A DNA stretch of 64,000 bases, taken from Paludibacteraceae bacterium (GTDB lineage Bacteria > Bacteroidota > Bacteroidia > Bacteroidales > Paludibacteraceae). Location: positions 62,001-126,000 of the forward strand of contig JAFVTU010000020.1 in the NCBI GenBank assembly GCA_017503075.1, read 5' to 3'. Positions 14,418 to 23,674 of the stretch are shown one piece after another. How positions within the stretch are numbered: the stretch's first letter is position 1; each line of letters begins with the position of its first letter. The notes under the pieces were generated by a model, which was not told where the DNA came from, ran no database searches, and saw only the letters and a list, made by a program, of their open reading frames with translations. Made by a program: the position numbers and the translations under genes.

Positions 14418-16709
14418 CTACTTACATCCGGCTTCTGCATCAAACCACTCGGGCACATCAAACTCCTCCTCCTTGTCGTATCCCAACTCTTCATCGGCAT
14501 ATACTTTTTGCATGTATATCGCCCATATTGGCAGTGCCATGTTCGCGCCTTGACCAGCTGACATATTATCAAAGTGTATAGATCGATCTTCGCCACCAAC
14601 CCACACACCGCTTACGAGCGATGGTGTGAATCCCACAAACCATCCATCGGAGTGGTTCTGCGAGGTACCTGTCTTGCCGCCCATAGGTGCTTTAAGACCA
14701 TACTTAAATCGTGCACGCACACCTGTACCGTGATCCATCACATTGCGCAGCATATAGATCATCTTGTAGGATGTCGTTTCGCTGATGATTTCGTGTGTCT
14801 TAGGGGTAAAACTAGCCAGCACATTTCCGTTGTTATCTTCGATGCGAGTCACTATCAGGGGATCCACGCGGATACCTTTATTGGGGAAGGTGGTATATGC
14901 ATCCACCATCTCTCTCACGCTCACTTCGCATGGACCTAGACACAAACTTACCACAGGGTCTAGTTGTCCCTCTATACCAAACGAACGCATCATCTTTACT
15001 AGTTGCTCTGGTGTGAAGAGCGACATGAGATAGGCGGTAATCCAGTTGCTAGATTTCTCTAGTCCCCAGTTGAGCGTCACCATCTCTCCTTGGTTGGCGT
15101 GGTGATCATCGCGTGGTGTCCATGCTTCGCCCTGTGCGTCGTATAGTGTGATCGAGTCGTTCACCGTGCTGTCGCATGGCCACATACCCTCGTCCATGGC
15201 TAGGGTGAAGAGGTAGGGCTTGATGGTCGAACCCACCTGACGTCTTCCGCTGCTCACCATGTCGTATTGGAAGTTGGCGAAGTTCGGACCGCCCACATAG
15301 GCTTTCACGGCACCTGTGTGCGCATCCATCGACATAAATCCGCAACGCAAGTAGTGCTTGTTCCAGCGGATAGAGTCCATTGGCGTCATCGTTGTATCGA
15401 TCATACCGTCGTATGAGAATACTTGCATGGTCACAGATGTTGCAAACACTTGTTGTATCTCTTTTTCTGACAACCCACTCTTCTTTAGTGCGCGATAGCG
15501 ATCGGTCTGACGCATCGATCGGTTCATAATGGCATCTATTTCTTCTGTAGTCAGTTCCTGTGCAAAGGGTGCGTATGATTTTCTGCGTTTTTCCTTGAAG
15601 AAACTCTTCTGCAGGTCTTGCATATGTTCCATCACGGCTTCTTCGGCATACTGTTGCATACGTGAGTCTAGGGTGGTGTAGATGCGCAAGCCATCTTGGT
15701 ATAGGTCGTATGGTGTGCCATCGGGCTTGTGATTCTTTTGGCAGAAGCCGTAGAGTGGGTTTTCGTTCCATTGACGTTTGTCAATTTCATATTGTAGCAT
15801 ATTCCACTCTGAGTAGTTGCTTCTCTTGGGTTCTTTGGCGGTCAATACTTGGCGTAGATGTTCACGGAAGTAGGGGGCTATACCTTGCTTATGATCCACC
15901 GACTGGTATTTGAGCTCAATTGGCAATGCTTGTAGCGAGTCGCATACTTGCTCGGTGATGTATTCGTATTTACACATTTGGCTGAGCACAGTATTGCGGC
16001 GGTTCAAGGCATTTTCTAGACGACGACGGGGGTTGTATAGCGATGGGTTCTTACACATACCCACCAGCATAGCAGCTTCCTCTATCTTCAGGTCGGCGGG
16101 TGTGGTACTGAAATATACTTGTGCTGCGGATTTGATGCCCACAGCGTTGTAGAGGAAGTCAAATTGGTTCAGGTACATCGTCAGTATTTCCTCCTTGCTG
16201 TACAGTCGCTCTAGTTTGGTAGCTATGACCCACTCAATGGGTTTCTGCAGGGCACGCTCAAAAATGTTGTTGGCGCGTGGCGACCATAACTGCTTGGCCA
16301 ATTGTTGGGTCAGTGTACTACCACCTCCGGCCTTGCCAAGCTTGATAATGGCACGCATCAGCGACTTCAGATCCACACCTGTGTGGTCATAGAATCGTAT
16401 ATCTTCAGTGGCTATCAATGCATCAATCATGTAAGGTGAGATATCGGAGTATTCTACACTCACGCGATTCTCATTGCGATAGTATCGCCCTAACAATTGC
16501 ATATCAGAGGATATGATTTCTGTGGCAAACTTGTTTTTAGGGTTTTGCAGTTCATCTAGTGGGGGTAGGTATCCCAGCATACCTTGTGTGATCATCCAGA
16601 AAATTACTACTATGGCTATTATGCCAGCCACCAATATACCCCACAACCATAGCATCCACTTGGTTGTCAACGACATGTTGTGTTGTGTTACTTTGTTAGA
16701 TTTTTTCAT
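14418..16709 (-). CDS. Bifunctional penicillin-binding protein 1A
   Basis: A 763-residue class A PBP that polymerises and cross-links peptidoglycan. I start at the ATG at 16709 (MKKSNKVTQHNMS), since the longer frame runs through the promoter. A transmembrane helix is at 20-42. Glycosyltransferase (GT51) blocks: ATEDIRFYDHTGVD and GGSTLTQQLAKQLW. Transpeptidase: STIKP (Ser nucleophile), SSN in EKSSNWITA, and KTGTSQNHSDGWFVG. Length and motif spacing are normal for PBP1A (MrcA/PonA type). Downstream genes on the same strand encode the TPR and TraB-like proteins. Confidence 0.95.
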   Translation of the reverse strand: MKKSNKVTQHNMSLTTKWMLWLWGILVAGIIAIVVIFWMITQGMLGYLPPLDELQNPKNKFATEIISSDMQLLGRYYRNENRVSVEYSDISPYMIDALIATEDIRFYDHTGVDLKSLMRAIIKLGKAGGGSTLTQQLAKQLWSPRANNIFERALQKPIEWVIATKLERLYSKEEILTMYLNQFDFLYNAVGIKSAAQVYFSTTPADLKIEEAAMLVGMCKNPSLYNPRRRLENALNRRNTVLSQMCKYEYITEQVCDSLQALPIELKYQSVDHKQGIAPYFREHLRQVLTAKEPKRSNYSEWNMLQYEIDKRQWNENPLYGFCQKNHKPDGTPYDLYQDGLRIYTTLDSRMQQYAEEAVMEHMQDLQKSFFKEKRRKSYAPFAQELTTEEIDAIMNRSMRQTDRYRALKKSGLSEKEIQQVFATSVTMQVFSYDGMIDTTMTPMDSIRWNKHYLRCGFMSMDAHTGAVKAYVGGPNFANFQYDMVSSGRRQVGSTIKPYLFTLAMDEGMWPCDSTVNDSITLYDAQGEAWTPRDDHHANQGEMVTLNWGLEKSSNWITAYLMSLFTPEQLVKMMRSFGIEGQLDPVVSLCLGPCEVSVREMVDAYTTFPNKGIRVDPLIVTRIEDNNGNVLASFTPKTHEIISETTSYKMIYMLRNVMDHGTGVRARFKYGLKAPMGGKTGTSQNHSDGWFVGFTPSLVSGVWVGGEDRSIHFDNMSAGQGANMALPIWAIYMQKVYADEELGYDKEEEFDVPEWFDAEAGCK

Positions 16710-16747
16710 ATTTTGTTTTGGTTTTATGCATATAATGTTTGAACTTG

Positions 16748-16755
16748 CAAAATTA
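16748..16755 (-). promoter_or_regulatory. -7 box of the PBP1A gene
   Basis: TAATTTTG on the minus strand, 38 bases before the chosen start. A TTG lies upstream at a suitable distance, but the T-rich context makes the exact -33 element unclear. Confidence 0.6.
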
Positions 16756-16799
16756 CAATAAATTTTGCATATACGCAAGAAAAATTGCAAAAACTTGAT

Positions 16800-17160
16800 T
16801 TTTTCTCGCCTCTAACCTCTCACCTTTCACCTCTTACCTATATCCTATAGCGCCACCAGCGCGTCCCATAGGCATCATTGATGCCGTCCCATACTCCAGC
16901 ACGCTCGCATTTTTTGTCGTACCTTCGGACGCCGCCTTGGCTTTGCCAATTCCCCCGAAAGTACGTTCGCAAGATGCAGCCCATACTCCAGTTCGCTCGC
17001 ATTTTTTTGAAAAATACGGCTTCGCCTTATGAATATGCCAATCACTCTTCACTCTCATAAGCAAGCTTCTGTCATGAATGTGAATGGCATATTCAATAGA
17101 TAAATCTATTTTATTTTTCAAAAAAGTGCTCGCTTTGCTTGCGTATGTGTATTTTTTGTC
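16800..17160. repeat. Class A words and duplicated promoter region
   Basis: CCTCTAA/CCTTTCA words, hairpins at 16850-16885 (GCGCCACCAGCGC and GGCATCATTGATGCC), then two copies of CCCATACTCCAG at 16888 and 16981. From 17096 on (AGATAAATCTATTTT) the sequence is similar to 18401-18473. No gene is visible. Confidence 0.55.
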
Positions 17161-17161
17161 G

Positions 17162-17169
17162 TACCTTTG
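17162..17169 (+). promoter_or_regulatory. -7 box directly upstream of hemW
   Basis: TACCTTTG ends only nine bases before the ATG at 17179, so the transcript would be nearly leaderless. Confidence 0.75.
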
Positions 17170-17178
17170 TCGCACATT

Positions 17179-18369
17179 ATGGCAGGCATCTACATACACA
17201 TACCCTTTTGCAAATCGCGATGCAAGTACTGTGATTTCTTCTCCACCACCCGGTTGGAGCAGCGCACTCTGTATGTGCAAGCCCTTTTAGCCGAGTGGCG
17301 TGATCGCCAGCATGAGCTTCGCGAACCCATCACCACCATCTACCTCGGCGGTGGCACCCCCAGCCAAATGCCCGTGGCGAGCCTGAGGATGATCCTGGAG
17401 TGTTTAGTGGACGGCGCAAAGCGCCTACAGTTTAGTGGACGCTCGCAGGGCAAGCTACAGGTTGCTAGCAATCACCATCCTACACAACCCTATACCACAC
17501 TACACCACACTACACCATCCCCCGATGAATTCGGGGATATTGAGCTCACCCTCGAGGCCAACCCTGGGGATATCACTTCTGAGCGAGTGGCTGCGTGGCG
17601 CCAGCTAGGTATCAATCGCCTCAGTATTGGCGTACAAAGTTTTGATGATAATTTGCTGCGATTGATAGGGCGAAGACATACGGCTTCTCAGGCACGCGAA
17701 GCAATTCGCACGGCGCAAAACGCGGGCTTTGATAATATCTCTATTGACCTCATGTATGCCCTCCCTTCTCAGACCATGGAGCAGTGGCGTCACGATGTGG
17801 CGGAGGTGCTCCGATTAGGGGTGCAACATGTGTCGTGTTATGGGCTGATTTACGAGGAAGGTACAGCTATGACTAATCTGCTAGCAACCAATCAGATACA
17901 AGCCGTGGATGAGGACACCGAAATGCGGATGTACGACTACCTTATTGAGCAACTTTCTACCCATGGATTTGAGCACTACGAGGTGAGCAATTTTGCTCTC
18001 CCAGGACGGCATTCTCGCCACAATTCTAGCTACTGGTGCGACACCCCATACCTTGGCCTCGGCGCGGGAGCTCACAGCTATGATGGACATGCCCGACAAT
18101 GGAACATCTGCGACCTTGATCTGTATATCCGCCAAGCCCTCTCCCATCAGTTGCAACCCGAGCGCGAGGTGTTGAGCGACGAGGAGCGCCACACTGAACG
18201 TGTGATGTTGGGCTTACGCACCAGCCGTGGGGTTAGCCAGCAGGATATCGACATGCATCGTGCTCAAGCGCTGATCGAGTCGGGATTGCTCATCATGCGC
18301 GGTGACCGCATCTGCGCTACTACGGAGGGATATCATATCCTCAACCGCCTCATCGAACAACTCTTGTAG
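17179..18369 (+). CDS. hemW: HemW-like radical SAM protein with repeat insertion
   Basis: A 396-residue radical SAM protein. The N-terminus IHIPFCKSRCKYCDFFS carries the 4Fe-4S CxxxCxxC. Also seen are YLGGGTPSQM, LTLEANPGD and GVQSFDDNLLRLIGR, all typical of HemW (formerly annotated as HemN-like coproporphyrinogen dehydrogenase), which handles heme. I start at 17179 because the upstream in-frame TTG overlaps the promoter. Residues about 75-118 have no counterpart in the family and are encoded by class A hairpins and TACACCA words. Whether the insert is tolerated in the protein is not known. Confidence 0.88.
   Translation: MAGIYIHIPFCKSRCKYCDFFSTTRLEQRTLYVQALLAEWRDRQHELREPITTIYLGGGTPSQMPVASLRMILECLVDGAKRLQFSGRSQGKLQVASNHHPTQPYTTLHHTTPSPDEFGDIELTLEANPGDITSERVAAWRQLGINRLSIGVQSFDDNLLRLIGRRHTASQAREAIRTAQNAGFDNISIDLMYALPSQTMEQWRHDVAEVLRLGVQHVSCYGLIYEEGTAMTNLLATNQIQAVDEDTEMRMYDYLIEQLSTHGFEHYEVSNFALPGRHSRHNSSYWCDTPYLGLGAGAHSYDGHARQWNICDLDLYIRQALSHQLQPEREVLSDEERHTERVMLGLRTSRGVSQQDIDMHRAQALIESGLLIMRGDRICATTEGYHILNRLIEQLL
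17401..17537. repeat. Class A insertion inside hemW
   Basis: Hairpins GGCGCAAAGCGCC, GCTCGCAGGGCAAGC and CCCCGAT/ATTCGGGG, linked by TTTAGTGGAC, CTACAG and TACACCACAC words, run through the gene in frame without a stop, between the GGGTP and LEANPGD motifs. Confidence 0.8.
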
Positions 18370-18465
18370 TTCGTGCAGACCTATCAAATATCGTTTGAGA
18401 TAGATAAAATCTATCTATTTTTCAACAAAATGCGTATTACGCTTGCGTATGTGCATTTTTTTTTG

Positions 18466-18473
18466 TACCTTTG
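18466..18473 (+). promoter_or_regulatory. -7 box of an orphan transcript
   Basis: TACCTTTG, preceded by 65 bases resembling the hemW promoter region. The first recognised gene is 700 bases downstream. Confidence 0.6.
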
Positions 18474-18479
18474 CGGCGT

Positions 18480-18720
18480 GGAAAAATATTACCGAATAGG
18501 ATGGCCGTCAAGGTACATTCGTAATGGACGAGGCGATGGTTGTTTCTAAAGTGGAAAGAACCACTCAATATAGATCCATTGAGGGTATAATTCAATGAGA
18601 TGCAATGCAGGTTTCTGCGCATAGGTGGAACGAATGGTGGGTATTGGAAGGTGTATAATGTGAAATAGGACGGCATCGGGGATGCCTACAAGACGCCTCT
18701 TTGAGGCTATAGGACATTGC
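18480..18720 (+). ncRNA. Possible untranslated RNA
   Basis: From the promoter onward there is no credible gene; a GTG at 18478 gives only 23 codons. The segment has possible stems (AGTGG/CCACT at 18559, CAATATAGATCCATTG, GCAGGTTTCTGC) and ends in class A hairpins GGCATCGGGGATGCC and GCCTCTTTGAGGC. It may be a small RNA or a decayed gene. Confidence 0.35.
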
Positions 18721-18795
18721 GTAGTTGACGCTGATTTTATTATTAACGAAAATGGTTGTTAATTATAGTTGTCAATTGATGTCAATTCAAGAATT

Positions 18796-19012
18796 GTTTT
18801 TAGAACAAAAATACGGGCTTTATCAGCCCTACAAAAATAAATATAAATCAAGAAATAATGATGGAACTAATCTTATCAATTTAAGAAAATAATTTAGTTT
18901 TGGCTCACTAATGCAATAGGTTGCATTCTTATGAGCAAAAACTAAATATGGCAACTAGATTTTTGAATATTTTTGTAGCGAGTGTAACGAAGCGTATTTT
19001 TGTTTAAAATAA
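18796..19012. repeat. Class C elements, two opposed copies
   Basis: At 18796 AACAAAAATACG, hairpin GGGCTTTATCAGCCC, CTACAAAAATA. At 18973 the opposite orientation: TATTTTTGTAG, a short hairpin, CGTATTTTTGTT. Between them is a palindrome, GCTCACTAATGCAATAGG with TTGCATTCTTATGAGC. No gene in this stretch. Confidence 0.65.
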
Positions 19013-19029
19013 AAAGAATTTAACCCTAG

Positions 19030-19068
19030 AATTGACGATAATTGACGTCATAATTGTCACTAATTGTC
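19030..19068. repeat. Four-site AATTGAC array, spacing 10/12/10
   Basis: AATTGAC at 19030 and 19040, AATTGTC at 19052 and 19062. The same spacing occurs at 55802, 57086 and 58472. Confidence 0.75.
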
Positions 19069-19106
19069 TTTAAAAGAAAAAAATGAATATTAATCAATTC
19101 GGCAGT

Positions 19107-19170
19107 CTACAGTGAGCGTAGCGAACGATCTACCATCTACAGCGTAGCGATCTACAGGCGTAGCCGATCT
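19107..19170. repeat. Class A array, GATCTAC word
   Basis: GATCTAC and CATCTAC words around hairpins GAGCGTAGCGAAC, GCGTAGC and GGCGTAGCC, ending 11 bases before the next start codon. Confidence 0.7.
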
Positions 19171-19181
19171 AAATAAGAATT

Positions 19182-20471
19182 ATGGCAACAGCAATCGAAT
19201 TCAACCACGTAGGCAAACAATACCGCCTGGGCCTCGTATCCACAGGCACCCTCAGCCATGACCTCAACCGCTGGTGGCAAACCGCCATCTTGCGCAAAGA
19301 GGACCCATACCTCAAGATTGGCTCGGTCAACGACCGTGCTACCAAAGCGGACTCCGACTATGTATGGGCACTCCGCGATATTGACTTCAAGGTCGAGCAA
19401 GGCGACGTCGTCGGCATCATCGGCAAGAACGGCGCAGGCAAGAGCACGCTCCTCAAGCTTCTCAGTAAGGTCACTGGTCCCACAGTGGGCACTATCCGTG
19501 CCCGCGGTCGTATCGCCAGCCTCTTGGAGGTCGGTACGGGCTTCCACCAAGAGATGACGGGCCGTGAGAATATCTTCATGAACGGTGCTATCTTGGGTAT
19601 GACCAAACAGGAGATCGCCGCTAAGCTAGACGAGATCGTGGATTTCTCTGGCTGCGAACGCTATCTGGACACCCCTGTTAAGCGCTATAGCTCAGGTATG
19701 ATGGTGCGCTTGGGCTTCGCTGTGGCTGCGCACTTAGATCCCGAGATTCTTGTGGTGGACGAAGTCCTCGCCGTCGGCGACGCCGAGTTCCAAAAGAAAG
19801 CCATCGGCAAGATGCAAGACGTAAGTCAAGGAGAAGGGCGTACTGTTTTGTTTGTGAGCCATAATATGACCAGTGTGAAACAATTGTGTAAGTCCGGTAT
19901 CTTGTTGAAGAATGGAAGTGTATCTTTTATGGGAACAGCAGGTGAGACAATAGAGAAATATATGGCGTTCAACATGGAAGATATAGATAAACCACTTATA
20001 GAAAGAACTGATCGTATTGGCAATGGACGTATTCGTTTTACAAATGTAATCTTTAAAAATATCAATGATGTTGTCGTTTCTGAGACTTTTGTAAATCAAT
20101 ATTTGAAAATAGAAATACATTTTGATATAAAAGACAAATCGATAAATCCCCAAGATGTAATTCTTGCATGTAATTTAACTGATGCATATGGTAATATCAT
20201 TACAACATGGGTTTCTGACGAGTTGTTGCATACATTTGCGAATTTTGAAAATGGTATAATTACATTAGAGGTTCCAACTATTAATCTTCGTCCTCAGATT
20301 TACAATGTTTGGTTGCAGATTTCGGTAGGCTCTACTAATGAAAAAGATTTTTGCGATAAGATTCATCCTGCTGCACAATTAACAGTATTGAATGATGCAG
20401 TGTATACCCCAGGAGTTAACTTAAAAGAATGTAGAGGACATCAAGTTTTGATTCCTGCAAAATTTGATTAA
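19182..20471 (+). CDS. wzt: Polysaccharide ABC exporter ATPase, Wzt type
   Basis: A 429-residue ATPase of an ABC exporter for O-antigen or teichoic-type glycans. Walker A GIIGKNGAGKSTLLK (about 85), signature YSSGMMVRLGF (about 173), Walker B ILVVDEVLAVGD (about 190), His switch LFVSHNM. Residues 265-429 form the extra C-terminal beta domain that in Wzt binds the glycan end. No Wzm permease is in the window. The first 640 bases are GC-rich with C-ending codons; from about 19830 the gene turns AT-rich like the sugar genes behind it, so the gene looks mosaic. Confidence 0.92.
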   Translation: MATAIEFNHVGKQYRLGLVSTGTLSHDLNRWWQTAILRKEDPYLKIGSVNDRATKADSDYVWALRDIDFKVEQGDVVGIIGKNGAGKSTLLKLLSKVTGPTVGTIRARGRIASLLEVGTGFHQEMTGRENIFMNGAILGMTKQEIAAKLDEIVDFSGCERYLDTPVKRYSSGMMVRLGFAVAAHLDPEILVVDEVLAVGDAEFQKKAIGKMQDVSQGEGRTVLFVSHNMTSVKQLCKSGILLKNGSVSFMGTAGETIEKYMAFNMEDIDKPLIERTDRIGNGRIRFTNVIFKNINDVVVSETFVNQYLKIEIHFDIKDKSINPQDVILACNLTDAYGNIITTWVSDELLHTFANFENGIITLEVPTINLRPQIYNVWLQISVGSTNEKDFCDKIHPAAQLTVLNDAVYTPGVNLKECRGHQVLIPAKFD

Positions 20472-20475
20472 GAAT

Positions 20476-21249
20476 ATGAAAGCAGTTATTTTAGCCGGTG
20501 GATACGGCACTCGCATTAGCGAAGAAAGCCATCTTAAGCCAAAGCCAATGATAGAGATTGGCGGGAAGCCAATCTTATGGCATATCATGAAATGGTATAG
20601 CCGCTTTGGTATCAATGAGTTTATTATCTGTGCTGGATATAAACAAGATGTTATAAAGGAATGGTTTGCTAACTATTTCATTCATACTTCAGATATTACA
20701 TTTGATTTTACGAATGGACGAGATATTATTGTGCATAGCAAGCATGCTGAACCTTGGAAAGTGACTGTAGTGGATACTGGACTTAATACTATGACAGGCG
20801 GACGAATAAAGCGGATTAAAGACTATGTCGGAAACGAACCTTTCTGCATGACATATGGAGATGGCGTGAGTGATGTGGATATTGATGCTCTAATTGCTTT
20901 CCATAAAAAGAATGGTCACATTGCTACTTTGACGGGTATTATTCCTGAGGGACGTTTTGGTATAATGGATTTGCAAGGAGATATTATCCAATCTTTCCGT
21001 GAGAAGAGCAAGGAAGATACCGGATGGATTAATAGTGGATTCATGGTTCTTGAACCTCAAATCTTTGAATATCTGAGCGGAGATGAATGCATCTTTGAAC
21101 GCGAACCATTAGAACGCTTAGCACAAGAAGGGCAATTGGATTGCTATAAACACGAAGGTTTCTGGCAGTGTATGGATACACTTCGCGATAAAGAAAAATT
21201 AGAAAAACTATGGACAAGTGGAAACGCTCCCTGGGCTGCAAAATTCTGA
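20476..21249 (+). CDS. rfbF: Glucose-1-phosphate cytidylyltransferase
   Basis: A 257-residue nucleotidyltransferase that makes CDP-glucose from CTP and glucose-1-phosphate, the first step to CDP-linked deoxy sugars. The N-terminus MKAVILAGGYGTRISEES holds the GxGTR loop; PMIEIGGKPILWHI, FCMTYGDGVSDVD and EGFWQCMDTLRDKE are typical of RfbF. I start at the ATG at 20476, four bases after the wzt stop; an upstream in-frame TTG overlaps wzt. It pairs with the next gene. Confidence 0.96.
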   Translation: MKAVILAGGYGTRISEESHLKPKPMIEIGGKPILWHIMKWYSRFGINEFIICAGYKQDVIKEWFANYFIHTSDITFDFTNGRDIIVHSKHAEPWKVTVVDTGLNTMTGGRIKRIKDYVGNEPFCMTYGDGVSDVDIDALIAFHKKNGHIATLTGIIPEGRFGIMDLQGDIIQSFREKSKEDTGWINSGFMVLEPQIFEYLSGDECIFEREPLERLAQEGQLDCYKHEGFWQCMDTLRDKEKLEKLWTSGNAPWAAKF

Positions 21250-21285
21250 TGTCTGATAACTGACATCTAAATAAAATTTGAAAAA

Positions 21286-22359
21286 ATGGATTTTGAGAAA
21301 TTTTATAGCGGCAAACGCGTTTTGATCACCGGTCATACGGGTTTCAAAGGTTCGTGGTTGGCTATATGGCTGTACGAGTTAGGAGCAGAAGTAGTTGGTG
21401 TAGGACTAGAACCTTATTCCGATAAAGACAATTATGTCCTTTCTAGTATCGGCAAGAAGATTAAAGCCGACTTGCGTGCAGACATCCGCGATGGAGAGTC
21501 TATGAAACGCATCTTCAATGAGTACCAGCCGGAGATAGTATTCCATCTGGCGGCACAACCTTTAGTGCGTCTTAGTTATGACGAACCCGTTGATACATGG
21601 CAGACGAATGTGATGGGAACTATCAATGTAATGGAGGCTTTTCGTCAGTGCCCATCTGCAAAAGTGGCGGTGATGATTACTACCGATAAATGCTATGAGA
21701 ACCGCGAAACGAACCACGCCTATGCAGAGGACGAACCAATGGGTGGTTATGATCCATATAGTAGCAGTAAAGGTGCTTGCGAGATTGCTATCAGCAGCTG
21801 GCGCAGGTCGTTCTTGAATCCGGCGGAGTATGCGAAGTATGGCAAATCTATCGCTTCCGTGCGCGCAGGTAATGTAATAGGTGGTGGCGACTGGGCAAAG
21901 GATAGAATTATCCCGGATTGCATTCGTGCTATTGAAGCTAGGCAACCTATTGCTATCCGTAACCGTCATGCAGTCCGCCCATGGCAGCATGTGTTAGAAC
22001 CGTTGAGTGGCTATATGTTACTCGCCCAAAAGATGTGGGAGAAGCCGACGGAGTATTGCGAGGGTTGGAACTTCGGTCCAAAGATGGATGCCGTAGTGCC
22101 TGTTTGGGATGTGGCTACGATGCTTACCAAAGAAATGGGGAAAGGCGAACTTCTTGACCAAAAAGACCTCAATGCACCGCATGAGGCAAACCTGTTGATG
22201 TTGGATATAACCAAAGCCCAAACCCGTCTTAGTTGGCAACCAAGATTGAGTACCGCTGATGCTATCGCACTTACGGCTGATTGGTATAAACGATATCAGA
22301 GTGAGGATGTGTATCAGTTATGTGTGGAGGAGATTAAATCTTTTTCCACCAATCGATGA
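21286..22359 (+). CDS. rfbG: CDP-glucose 4,6-dehydratase
   Basis: A 357-residue extended SDR enzyme that turns CDP-glucose into CDP-4-keto-6-deoxyglucose, using tightly bound NAD. Seen: ITGHTGFKGSWLAIW (NAD loop), ITTDKCYENRE, active-site YSSSKGACE (Tyr and Lys), and AVRPWQHVLEP. The last codons (TNR and TGA) fall in an 11-base repeat array. RfbH, the usual next enzyme, is not found in the window, so the ketosugar probably feeds a different branch. Confidence 0.96.
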   Translation: MDFEKFYSGKRVLITGHTGFKGSWLAIWLYELGAEVVGVGLEPYSDKDNYVLSSIGKKIKADLRADIRDGESMKRIFNEYQPEIVFHLAAQPLVRLSYDEPVDTWQTNVMGTINVMEAFRQCPSAKVAVMITTDKCYENRETNHAYAEDEPMGGYDPYSSSKGACEIAISSWRRSFLNPAEYAKYGKSIASVRAGNVIGGGDWAKDRIIPDCIRAIEARQPIAIRNRHAVRPWQHVLEPLSGYMLLAQKMWEKPTEYCEGWNFGPKMDAVVPVWDVATMLTKEMGKGELLDQKDLNAPHEANLLMLDITKAQTRLSWQPRLSTADAIALTADWYKRYQSEDVYQLCVEEIKSFSTNR

Positions 22360-22380
22360 CCGACTCACAACCGAGAGACA
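22348..22380. repeat. Class B 11-base array overlapping the rfbG stop
   Basis: Units ACCAATCGATG, ACCGACTCACA and ACCGAGAGACA in exact 11-base phase. The first supplies the last codons and the TGA. Confidence 0.8.
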
Positions 22381-22392
22381 AATAATTAGAAA

Positions 22393-23604
22393 ATGAGAGA
22401 AGAAAACGAAATATCCGAGCAACCGCACATCGTGAAATCTCACGACATACGCATTGATACAGATTACGCGGAATGGATTGCCGAGTTGAAACATCGGTAT
22501 CGTTCGGCGCAAGTGAAGGCTTCTGTGCGTGTAAATGCAGAGAAGTTGCTCTTCAATTGGGAACTGGGACGCGATTTAGTGCAAAAGAAAGCCGAAGAGC
22601 GTTGGGGCGCAGGTGTGGTGGAGCAAGTGAGCCTTGATCTCCAGCGTGAGTTCCCGAATGCAGAAGGTTTCTCGACTACGAATCTATGGTATATGAAACA
22701 GTGGTATCTGTTTTATTATCAGGTGGATACAAAACTCCAACAAGTTGTTGGAGAAATTTCAAGTTCAAAACTACAACAAACTGTTGCAGAAATTGATTCT
22801 CAAAAACTCCAGCAACCCGTTGGAGAATTTCCGTCTTCTTTTGCATACGTTCCATGGGGACATCATATTGCTATTATTTCCAAATGCAAATCAGTTGATG
22901 AAGCGCTCTTCTATGTAGGAAAGACGATAGAGCAGGGTATGAGTCGTGCGGCATTGGTGAACTGCATCAAAGCTAATCTATATGAGCATCAAGGAAAGAT
23001 TCTCAATAACTTCGCCGAGCACATGCCCGCATTGCAGAGCAAATTGGCGCAAGAAGTACTCAAGGAGAATTATGACTTTGGCTTTGCAACCATGAAGCAT
23101 GAGATTTACGATGAGCAGGAGTTAGAAGAAGCATTGAGCAAAAGTGTAACGGATCTTTTGTTGGAACTCGGAACCGGCTTTGCGTTTATAGGAAGACAGA
23201 AAGAACTGATTGCCGGAGATACTACACGCAAGATTGATTTGCTTTTCTATCATATCCGTTTGCGTTGCTATGTAGTGTGCGAACTGAAAGCCAAAGCGTT
23301 TGAACCGGAGTTTGCCGGAAAACTGAATTTTTACGTCAATGCAGTAGATGACTTGTTGAAAGCAGAGGATGATAATCCGACGATAGGCTTGCTCATTTGT
23401 TCGGATATGAATAAAGCCGATGTACAATGGTCGTTCCGTGGCATCAGTACTCCGATGGGAGTGGCAACATATAATAATGTACGCATCAAGGACATGCTTC
23501 CGACGCAAGAGCAACTGAAGGAACGCATGGAACTCTTACAAAAAGAAATGCGCGAAACAAAACGACTGATGAAAGCAAATAACCGACTCACCACCGACCG
23601 ATGA
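22393..23604 (+). CDS. DUF1016/YhcG-type PD-(D/E)XK nuclease-like protein
   Basis: A 403-residue protein of the YhcG family. The N-terminal DUF1016 part has NWELGRDLVQKKAEERWG and EFPNAEGFSTTNLWYMKQW; the C-terminal nuclease-like part has FIGRQKELIAGDTTRKIDLLF followed by CYVVCELKAK, which fits D-xn-ExK. The family is frequent in mobile and defence contexts, with a role in DNA processing that is poorly known. Residues 114-152 hold three copies of KLQQxVxE. It interrupts the sugar genes, and its last codons (TTDR) come from the next 11-base array. Confidence 0.85.
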   Translation: MREENEISEQPHIVKSHDIRIDTDYAEWIAELKHRYRSAQVKASVRVNAEKLLFNWELGRDLVQKKAEERWGAGVVEQVSLDLQREFPNAEGFSTTNLWYMKQWYLFYYQVDTKLQQVVGEISSSKLQQTVAEIDSQKLQQPVGEFPSSFAYVPWGHHIAIISKCKSVDEALFYVGKTIEQGMSRAALVNCIKANLYEHQGKILNNFAEHMPALQSKLAQEVLKENYDFGFATMKHEIYDEQELEEALSKSVTDLLLELGTGFAFIGRQKELIAGDTTRKIDLLFYHIRLRCYVVCELKAKAFEPEFAGKLNFYVNAVDDLLKAEDDNPTIGLLICSDMNKADVQWSFRGISTPMGVATYNNVRIKDMLPTQEQLKERMELLQKEMRETKRLMKANNRLTTDR

Positions 23605-23636
23605 CTGGGAGATGACCGGGAGACAAACACGACTTG
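23582..23636. repeat. Class B 11-base array overlapping the nuclease stop
   Basis: ACCGACTCACC, ACCGACCGATG, ACTGGGAGATG and ACCGGGAGACA, with CCG at 23583, 23594 and 23616. The CDS stop is in unit two. Confidence 0.8.
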
Positions 23637-23674
23637 TTTTCAAGATAGAGACGAGACAAACAAGATAAAATATT

